From Bacillota bacterium (lineage in GTDB: Bacteria > Bacillota > Clostridia > Oscillospirales > Oscillospiraceae), in assembly GCA_023393155.1 (NCBI GenBank), contig JAEWML010000043.1, positions 1-21,616 of the forward strand: DNA of 21,616 nt, given 5' to 3'. Numbering within the stretch: the first letter of the stretch is position 1; each line of letters starts with the position of its first letter. A model generated the notes under the pieces. It saw only the letters and a list, made by a program, of their open reading frames with translations. It was not told where the DNA came from and searched no databases. Shown one piece after another: positions 7,266 through 13,377 of the stretch. The position numbers and the translations under genes were made by a program.

Positions 7266-8175
7266 GATGCGCGCCTCCTGTCAAACGTGAGATTTCCGTT
7301 ACGCCCAGCCGTTCGCACACGGCGGGCAGCTTTTCAATGATGGTTTTGCAGACGGCGGGATTTTTCAGGTTCGCCGCGCCGATTTCAACGGCCGAGGCCC
7401 CCGCCAGCAGCATTTCGCACACGTCCTCGGCGGAGCTGACTCCGCCGCAGCCGATGATGGGCAGGTTCGCGGCCTCGTACACGTCCCACACCATCCGCAG
7501 CGCCACCGGAAACACGGCGGGGCCGGACAGGCCCCCGGTGCGGTTAGATAGCACGGGGCGCCTCGCGTGCAGGTCAATGCGCATGCCAAGCAGGGTGTTG
7601 ATGAGGCACAGGCCGTCCGCTCCGGCATCGGCGCAGGCCCGGGCAATTTGGGCGATGTCCGTCACGTTGGGGGAGAGTTTGATGAATACCGGCTTGTCCG
7701 TGGCGGCCTTCACCGCCGCCGTCACCTCTGCGGCGGCCCCGGGGTCGGAGCCAAAGTTTTTCCCCCCCGCGTGGACGTTGGGGCAGGAGACGTTCACCTC
7801 GATGATGGCGACCTGCGGGCAATCGTTTAATTTGCGGCAGTTCTCCGCGTATTCCTCCACCGTCTCCCCGCCGATGTTGGCGATGACCGGGCCTTGAAAA
7901 ATCTTTGCGATGTGGGGCAGCTCCTCCGCAAGCACCGCGTCGATGCCCGGGTTTTGCAGGCCCACGGCGTTGAGCATTCCGCTTGCCGTCTCCGCAATCC
8001 GGGGCTGGGGATTCCCAAAGCGGGGATTGGCGGTGGTGCCCTTAAAGGAAAAGCTGCCCAAAATATTCAGGTCGTAAACCTCGGCAAACTCCCGGCCATA
8101 GCCAAAGGTGCCGGAGGCGGGGATGACGGGGTTTTTCAGCGCCACACCCGCAAGATTCACGCTTAAATCTACCAT
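7258..8175 (-). CDS. pyrD: Dihydroorotate dehydrogenase, class 1B catalytic subunit
   Basis: The 305-residue FMN protein oxidises dihydroorotate to orotate. The catalytic base Cys of class 1 enzymes is C131 in NVSCPN. FMN/substrate motifs SGTFGYG (21-27), NAVGLQNPG and [11 protein letters not shown] are in place. Pairing with pyrK marks it as the NAD-dependent class 1B enzyme, acting as a PyrD2-PyrK2 complex in the cytoplasm. A longer frame upstream exists, but ATG 8175 is preceded by GGAGGAG and fits the family N-terminus. It overlaps the pyrK end by seven bases. Confidence 0.96.
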   Translation of the reverse strand: MVDLSVNLAGVALKNPVIPASGTFGYGREFAEVYDLNILGSFSFKGTTANPRFGNPQPRIAETASGMLNAVGLQNPGIDAVLAEELPHIAKIFQGPVIANIGGETVEEYAENCRKLNDCPQVAIIEVNVSCPNVHAGGKNFGSDPGAAAEVTAAVKAATDKPVFIKLSPNVTDIAQIARACADAGADGLCLINTLLGMRIDLHARRPVLSNRTGGLSGPAVFPVALRMVWDVYEAANLPIIGCGGVSSAEDVCEMLLAGASAVEIGAANLKNPAVCKTIIEKLPAVCERLGVTEISRLTGGAHHA

Positions 8176-8906
8176 ATGATCTCCTCCTTCCGGAACACCG
8201 GACCCTCCTTGCAGACCCGGAGGGGGCCGTTCGCCGTTTCGATGGTGCAGCCCATGCAGGCGCCAAAGCCGCATGCCATCCGGGCCTCAAAGCTGTATTG
8301 CCCGTCCGTCAGCCCCGGCAGGGACCAGACGGCCCTTAACATAGGCGTGGGACCACAGACGAACGCTGTGGTGCAGTCGGTCGCCGTACGGGTCAGGTCG
8401 GTGACAAAGCCCTTTGTGCCAAGGCTTCCGTCCTCCGTGGCGATAAAAAGGCGACAGCCCAGATCCGCAAATTCCTTGAGATAAAACGCGTCCTTCCCGG
8501 TGCGAAAGCCCAGCGCCACCGTGGGGTTGATTCCTCGCTCCAGCAGCCGACCGGCAAGGCCGAACAGGGGGGCTGCACCCACGCCGCCGCCAATCAGAAT
8601 TGGATTTTCCGGACAGTTTTCAAGGTCAAATCCGTTGCCAAGGCCGGAGAGGGTGTCCAGCTCCGTGCCGGGGACGGAGCGCACCAGCTCCCGGGTCCCG
8701 TCGCCCACAACGCGGACAATCAGCAGCAGCGCGCCCTCGCTCCAGTTTGCAACGGAGATGGGGCGGCGCAGAGATTTCCCCGGCAGGGCAAGGTTCACAA
8801 ACTGTCCCGGCGCGGTAATGTCCGAGGTGTCTCCGGAGAGGACCATTTCATAGGTCTCGTCCGTGAGTTGGCGGGTGTGCTCCACGGTAAAGAGAGATTG
8901 TTTCAT
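8169..8906 (-). CDS. pyrK: Dihydroorotate dehydrogenase electron transfer subunit
   Basis: The 245-residue flavoprotein passes electrons from PyrD through a [2Fe-2S] cluster and FAD to NAD+. RRPIS (47-51) is the FAD-binding motif of the ferredoxin-reductase fold, and LIGGGVGAAPLFGLA is the nucleotide-binding glycine loop. The cluster ligands are C212, C217, C220 and C232, with the family spacing C-x4-C-x2-C-x11-C. Its ATG overlaps the pyrC stop as ATGA. The ribosome site GGGAGG is only about four bases away, so coupling to pyrC translation is likely. Confidence 0.96.
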   Translation of the reverse strand: MKQSLFTVEHTRQLTDETYEMVLSGDTSDITAPGQFVNLALPGKSLRRPISVANWSEGALLLIVRVVGDGTRELVRSVPGTELDTLSGLGNGFDLENCPENPILIGGGVGAAPLFGLAGRLLERGINPTVALGFRTGKDAFYLKEFADLGCRLFIATEDGSLGTKGFVTDLTRTATDCTTAFVCGPTPMLRAVWSLPGLTDGQYSFEARMACGFGACMGCTIETANGPLRVCKEGPVFRKEEIIW

Positions 8907-10186
8907 ACGTCCTCCCGTTGAAAATCAGTGTAGACCAGCTCCCCGTCACAGACGGTGGCCGCTACGGCGGCGGATACCAGCCACCCGTCGAAGGGGGTGG
9001 CCCGGCCCAGAGAGCGGAACGCGCCGCTGTCGATGCGGTGGGGCCGGTTCAGGTCCAGCACCGTCAGGTCGGCGGGCGCGCCCGGGGCGATTTCCCCGCC
9101 GCTCAGGCCAAAGATCCGCCGGGGGCGGAGACACAGACGGTCCATCAGCAGTTCAAGAGAAACAAGCCCTGTTCTGACCAACTGGGTGTACAGAATGGGA
9201 AACGCTGTCTCCAGTCCCACAATGCCAAAGGCGCTGCGGCGCAGGCCCTTGGATTTTTCTTCTGCGGAGTGGGGCGCGTGGTCGGTTGCGATGCAGTCAA
9301 TGGTTCCGTCCAAAAGGCCCTCCAAAAGCGCGTCCCGGTCCCGGGCGGAGCGCAGGGGCGGATTCATTTTAAACCGGCCCTCGTCCTGCAAATCCTCCTC
9401 GCACAGCACCAGATAGTGAGGCCCCGTCTCGCAGGTGACGGGCAGGCCCTCGGCCTTGGCTTGGCGGATAAGGTCCACGCTCTCTTTAGTCGAAATGTGG
9501 CAGACGTGGTACTGGCACCCAGTTTCCCGGACCAGCCCAACGTCCCGCTCCACCTGCCGCCATTCGCTCTCCGACGAGATGCCGGGAAAGCCGTGGGCCT
9601 TAGCAAAGGCCCCGTCGTGGATGCAGCCGCCGGGGGTAAGCAGTCCGTCCGCCTCGCAGTGGGCCACAATGGGCCGGTCCAGCGCCTTGGCTGTTTTCAT
9701 GGCGGCGCGCATCATATCGTCGGACTGCACGCCCCGCCCATCGTCGGAAAAGCCGATGACGTGGGGGGCCATGCCCCCCATGTCGGAGAGGAACACCCCC
9801 TGCTCCCCAGCGGTGACGGCCCCGTAGGGATAGACATGCACCTTTGCGTCCCGGGCAATGATATCCAGCTCCGGCTGAAGCGTTTCCAAGCTGTCCGGCA
9901 CCGGCTTCAGGTTCGGCATGGGGCACACGGCGGTGTACCCTCCCGCGGCGGCCGCCGCCGTGCCGGAGGAAATTGTCTCTTTATAAGAAAAACCAGGCTC
10001 CCGAAGATGTACATGAACATCGACGAAACCTGGAACAATAAAAAGACCGTCTAATTTAATAACCGACTGATTATCACGGGGAAGAGAGGGGGAAACGGAA
10101 ACAATACGGCCATTCTTCACGGCCACGTCCGCCGTATGAAAAGCGCCGTTTGAAAATACGCTGCCGCCGGTCAGCAGAAAGCCCAT
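8903..10186 (-). CDS. pyrC: Dihydroorotase (class I amidohydrolase)
   Basis: The 427-residue zinc enzyme cyclises carbamoyl aspartate to dihydroorotate. DVHVHLREPG (residues 56-65) provides the two metal-binding His, FSDDGRG holds the bridging-Asp region of the class I Bacillus-type enzyme, later His residues are in IVAHCEADG and HVCHIS, and the catalytic Asp is in CIATDHAPHSAEE. I chose ATG 10186, six bases after GAGGAGG; the in-frame ATG at 10219 falls at the predicted transcription start. It is the first gene of the pyr operon, with a strong promoter about 30 bases upstream. CEADGLL replaces the more usual CED after the His, a minor difference. Confidence 0.95.
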   Translation of the reverse strand: MGFLLTGGSVFSNGAFHTADVAVKNGRIVSVSPSLPRDNQSVIKLDGLFIVPGFVDVHVHLREPGFSYKETISSGTAAAAAGGYTAVCPMPNLKPVPDSLETLQPELDIIARDAKVHVYPYGAVTAGEQGVFLSDMGGMAPHVIGFSDDGRGVQSDDMMRAAMKTAKALDRPIVAHCEADGLLTPGGCIHDGAFAKAHGFPGISSESEWRQVERDVGLVRETGCQYHVCHISTKESVDLIRQAKAEGLPVTCETGPHYLVLCEEDLQDEGRFKMNPPLRSARDRDALLEGLLDGTIDCIATDHAPHSAEEKSKGLRRSAFGIVGLETAFPILYTQLVRTGLVSLELLMDRLCLRPRRIFGLSGGEIAPGAPADLTVLDLNRPHRIDSGAFRSLGRATPFDGWLVSAAVAATVCDGELVYTDFQREDV

Positions 10187-10221
10187 GGTATACCTCCTCG
10201 GATCACATATTCTAACCATGC

Positions 10222-10250
10222 ATTCTACCCGAATCCGGAAAGCTTGTCAA
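10222..10250 (-). promoter_or_regulatory. Promoter of the pyrimidine operon
   Basis: A consensus TTGACA (10245-10250), a 17-base spacer and TAGAAT (10222-10227) lie upstream of pyrC on the minus strand. The expected start near 10215 leaves a leader of only about 29 bases. That is too short for a PyrR-type anti-terminator/terminator leader, so any pyrimidine control must act another way. Confidence 0.85.
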
Positions 10251-10260
10251 TGGCGGATAT

Positions 10261-10347
10261 AAAAAAACAAGCGCCGGAATGGGAAACCGCTTTGTGATTT
10301 TTTCCGATGTGCAGATGGGGCGGAGGACGCGATGCGTCCTCCGCCCC
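10261..10347 (-). terminator. trkH terminator region with two hairpins
   Basis: Just past the trkH stop lies a perfect 14-bp stem (10317-10330 with 10334-10347, 3-base loop) with no U-run on either strand. About 20 bases further on the minus strand a 6-bp stem with one bulge (10268-10294) is followed by seven U (10267-10261). The second is the likely stop. The first may block 3' decay or take part in termination. Confidence 0.6.
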
Positions 10348-10356
10348 AATTCAAAT

Positions 10357-11811
10357 TTATCGCAGCATGCTGCGCCTGTGCCCCTGCCAAAGGGAGGGAC
10401 CCAGCAGCAGCATGGGAAACAGCTCCAGCCGTCCCGCCAGCATATCAAAGCACAAAATCAGCTTGGACACAGGCGAAAATTCCGAGAAGTTGCCCATGGG
10501 GCCCACGTCGCCAAGGCCCGGACCAATGTTATTGATACAGGAGACGACGGAGGTAAAGGTGGTGTCAAGGTCAAACCCGTCCAGGCCGATCAGCAGGGTG
10601 GACGCGCCCATCAGCAGCATATAAACCACCAGAAAGACGTGGGTTCCCCGCAAAACTTTGCCGTTTACGGGGCGATCCTCCATCCGGACGGTGGCCACTG
10701 CGTTGGGATGCATCATCTGGCGCATGTCGCTGAAAGCCGTCTTGCAAAAAATTACCAGTCGGGCAATTTTAATGCCGCCGCCAGTGGATCCGGCGCAGGC
10801 CCCCGTAAACATCAAAAGCACCAGTACCACCTTGGAGTAGGTCGGCCAGAGGTTAAAGTCGGTGGTGGCGTAGCCGGTGGTGGTAATCACGGAGGACACC
10901 TGAAAGAAGGCGTACCGCAGCGCCGTTGCAAAGGAGGAAAACAGGTGAGAGATATTCCACGCAATGGTGAGGGTGGAAGCCGCGACAATCACAAGATAGG
11001 TCCGCAGCTCCTCAGAGCGCAGCGCGTCCCGCGCCCTGCCCATAATCAGGAAATAATAGAGATTAAAATTCACGCCGAACAGCAGCATGAAAATGCTGAT
11101 GACCATATCAAAATAGGGACTTCCATACGCGCCGATGCTGAGGTTCCGGGAGCTGAAGCCGCCCGTTCCGGCGGTTCCAAAGGCGCTGATGCACGCGTCA
11201 AACGCCGGCATCCCGCCCAGCAGCAGCAGAACAATCTCCACCACCGTCATCAAAAGATAAATGCCATAAAGAATTTTCGCGGTGTCCCCCAGACGGCTCA
11301 CCAGCTTTCCCACAACGGGGCCGGGGACTTCCGCCCGCAGAATGTGCATTTCATGCCCGTCGGTTGTGGGCAGAATGGCCATGACGAACACCAGCACGCC
11401 CATGCCGCCTACCCAGTGGGTAAAGCTGCGCCAGAACAGCATGCCCCGGCTCAGAAGCTCCACCTCCTTCAAAATGCTTGCGCCGGTGGTGGTGAAGCCG
11501 GAGACGGTTTCAAAAAAGCTGTCTATAAAAGAGGGAATGGAGTGGGAGAGATAAAAGGGCAGCGCGCCGAACAGGGACATCAGAATCCACGCCAGCGCCA
11601 CAATGGCCAAACCGTCTCTTGCATAGAGCGACTTGGACCGGGGAGAAATCAGACTCAGCGGAATGCCGAAGAGAACCAGAGCCAGCATGGGGATTAAAAA
11701 AGGCTTCGCCTCCTCCCCGTACGCCATCGCCACCAGCAAAGGCAGCGCCAACAGCGCCGCCTCCACCAGCAGGATTTTGCCGAGGATGTTACAAATCATT
11801 CTTCTATTCAA
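10357..11811 (-). CDS. trkH: TrkH-family potassium uptake channel subunit
   Basis: This membrane protein (484 residues from the chosen start) has the fourfold membrane-pore-membrane plan of TrkH/KtrB. The four pore loops are visible in order: TVSGFTTTGAS, AFGTAGTGGFSSR, VSSVITTTGYATTDF and CINNIGPGLGDVGP, each with the single conserved Gly of the K+ filter. I prefer TTG 11811 (LNRRMICN) since GAGAAGGA lies about ten bases before it; ATG 11799 is an alternative, and the longer upstream frame overlaps trkA. It follows trkA by 16 bases, so the two form one operon for K+ import gated by the cytoplasmic TrkA ring. Confidence 0.93.
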   Translation of the reverse strand: MNRRMICNILGKILLVEAALLALPLLVAMAYGEEAKPFLIPMLALVLFGIPLSLISPRSKSLYARDGLAIVALAWILMSLFGALPFYLSHSIPSFIDSFFETVSGFTTTGASILKEVELLSRGMLFWRSFTHWVGGMGVLVFVMAILPTTDGHEMHILRAEVPGPVVGKLVSRLGDTAKILYGIYLLMTVVEIVLLLLGGMPAFDACISAFGTAGTGGFSSRNLSIGAYGSPYFDMVISIFMLLFGVNFNLYYFLIMGRARDALRSEELRTYLVIVAASTLTIAWNISHLFSSFATALRYAFFQVSSVITTTGYATTDFNLWPTYSKVVLVLLMFTGACAGSTGGGIKIARLVIFCKTAFSDMRQMMHPNAVATVRMEDRPVNGKVLRGTHVFLVVYMLLMGASTLLIGLDGFDLDTTFTSVVSCINNIGPGLGDVGPMGNFSEFSPVSKLILCFDMLAGRLELFPMLLLGPSLWQGHRRSMLR

Positions 11812-11827
11812 TGGATTGCCGTCCTTC

Positions 11828-13186
11828 TCACCGCAAAATGTCGCGGATGTCGTGCAGGGTGCTGGTGGCCACCACAATCACGTCGTCCCCGGCGTTGATG
11901 GTGTCGGAGCCAGAGGGAATGACGATTTTTCCGCTTTGCCGCACAATGCCCGCCAGCAAAACGCCGGGGCGCAGCTTCAATTCCCGCAGGGGCACGCCGA
12001 TGAGGGGGGAATCGGAATGAATGCCGAATTCCAGCGCCTCCACCTTGCCGCCGATCAGGCGGTGCAGCGTTTTAATCTGCGCGCCGGAAGCGTTTTGCAT
12101 TGCCAGAACATATTGCAAAATCAGCTCCGTGGTGACGGAGCCGGTGGATACCACGCTGCCGATCAGCCCCGCGCCCGCCACCAGATCCACCAGAGGCTGA
12201 CGGTTGATTTTCGTGATGACCTTGCAGTTCGGGTTCTGCCGGGCCACGCTGAGGGACATCAGGATATTGGCCTCGTCCATGCCGGTGATGGATACGAAGC
12301 CGTCCGTCTGGTCCAACCCCTCTTCCCGCAGCAGATCGCTGTCCGCGCCGTCGCCGGTGATAACCAGCGCACGGGGCAGCAGCTCGCTCATGTGGGTGGA
12401 GCGATCCGCATCCTGCTCGATGATTTTAACGGTCATCCCCATCTCCAGAAGCTGCGCACCCAGATAATAGCACAGCTTGCTGGCTCCCACGATCATCACT
12501 GAGGAGGCCTTGCTTTTAAACACCCCCAGATGCCGGAAAAACTGCTCCAGCTCGTGGGCCGAGGCGGTGATGTAAATGGTGTCTCCCACCTGAAGGACAA
12601 AATCTCCGGAGGGAATAATTGTCTCCTCGTTGCGGGCCACCGCGCAGATCAAAACCTTTGCCCTCAAGCTTTTCTGCAAGCTGCTCAGGCGCATGCCGCA
12701 CAGCGTGCTGCCGGGGTCCAGCCGGTATTCCACCAGCTCCAGCCGCCCCTTGGAAAAGGACTCCACCTTCATGGCGTTGGGATAGCGCAGGACGCGGGCA
12801 ATCTCCCGGGCGGTGGCCCGCTCGGGATTGATGGCCATGGACAGGCCCAAGGTGCTTCGCATATAGCGAAGCTGTTCTCCGTATTCCGGGTGGCGGATGC
12901 GGGCGATGGTGTATTCCACGCCCAGATATTTTGCCACCAGACAAATCAGAATGTTCAGCTCGTCGCTGGGGGCGGTGGCGATCAGCAGCTCGGCCCGCCC
13001 GGCGTCCGCTTCCTTCAGCACCTCGGCGCTGGCGCCGTTGCCGCACACGCCCATCACGTCGTACACGTTGACAGTGTGCTCCACAAGCCGGGGATTCTGA
13101 TCGATCACGGTGATGCTATGCTCCTGGGAAAGACTCTGCGCCAGCGCCAGCCCGACTTTTCCAGCGCCCACGATAATGATTTTCAT
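11828..13186 (-). CDS. trkA: TrkA, potassium uptake regulatory subunit
   Basis: The 452-residue protein has two RCK halves, each a Rossmann-like TrkA-N domain followed by a TrkA-C domain. The first NAD-binding loop is intact (GAGKVG, residues 7-12, with the acidic end VIDQN of strand 2). The loop of the second half reads GASKLC (234-239), so two of its three glycines are replaced, and nucleotide binding there may be weak or different. TrkA-C parts lie near 145-225 and after about 370 (GVPLRELKLRPGVLLAGIVR). The ATG at 13186 has GAGG ten bases upstream, a modest site. It acts on the inner face of the membrane with TrkH, encoded next. Confidence 0.94.
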   Translation of the reverse strand: MKIIIVGAGKVGLALAQSLSQEHSITVIDQNPRLVEHTVNVYDVMGVCGNGASAEVLKEADAGRAELLIATAPSDELNILICLVAKYLGVEYTIARIRHPEYGEQLRYMRSTLGLSMAINPERATAREIARVLRYPNAMKVESFSKGRLELVEYRLDPGSTLCGMRLSSLQKSLRAKVLICAVARNEETIIPSGDFVLQVGDTIYITASAHELEQFFRHLGVFKSKASSVMIVGASKLCYYLGAQLLEMGMTVKIIEQDADRSTHMSELLPRALVITGDGADSDLLREEGLDQTDGFVSITGMDEANILMSLSVARQNPNCKVITKINRQPLVDLVAGAGLIGSVVSTGSVTTELILQYVLAMQNASGAQIKTLHRLIGGKVEALEFGIHSDSPLIGVPLRELKLRPGVLLAGIVRQSGKIVIPSGSDTINAGDDVIVVATSTLHDIRDILR

Positions 13187-13266
13187 AGTTTACGAACCTC
13201 AAATTTCACAGTTGTTGTCATACGGCACGCGCCGTTAAGAAATCTTTATGCGATTCCATCACTGCC

Positions 13267-13294
13267 ATTATAGTGAATATTTCCGCAAAAGCAA
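13267..13294 (-). promoter_or_regulatory. Promoter of trkA-trkH
   Basis: On the minus strand TTGCTT (13289-13294) and a perfect TATAAT (13267-13272) are separated by 16 bases. Its -35 box is only nine bases from the -35 box of the divergent plus-strand promoter. The transcript would have a leader of about 75 bases, with no clear hairpin seen. Confidence 0.65.
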
Positions 13295-13303
13295 ATGTTA
13301 TTT

Positions 13304-13332
13304 TTGACCTGAAGCTCCAAGACTGCTATACT
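13304..13332 (+). promoter_or_regulatory. Promoter of the GTPase-NYN fusion gene
   Basis: TTGACC (13304-13309), a 17-base spacer and TATACT (13327-13332) make a near-consensus sigma-A promoter. The transcript start near 13339 lies downstream of the first possible start of the open frame (13273), so it supports the ATG at 13378. The leader is about 39 bases, with no attenuator like that of tetM. Confidence 0.75.
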
Positions 13333-13377
13333 GAGAGAAATTTTACGGAATGCAAGCGGAGAAGAGCGGAGAAAACG

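Noticed and set aside
8176..8274. Longer pyrD reading starting at 8274
   Set aside because: The added residues overlap pyrK out of frame and do not resemble PyrD. ATG 8175 has a good ribosome site and the family N-terminus.
10187..10360. PyrR attenuator or riboswitch for the pyr operon
   Set aside because: The hairpins here are upstream of the pyr promoter and belong to the trkH end. The pyrC leader is only about 29 bases.
10279..11697. Plus-strand open frame of 472 codons opposite trkH
   Set aside because: Its His/Gln-rich translation is typical of the reverse of a hydrophobic protein. TrkH pore motifs on the other strand explain the region.
13273..13377. N-terminal extension of 35 codons for the fusion gene
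   Set aside because: The promoter -35 and -10 boxes lie inside this stretch, no ribosome site precedes the upstream ATG, and the TetM-like family begins with MKKLVVGILAHVD at 13378.
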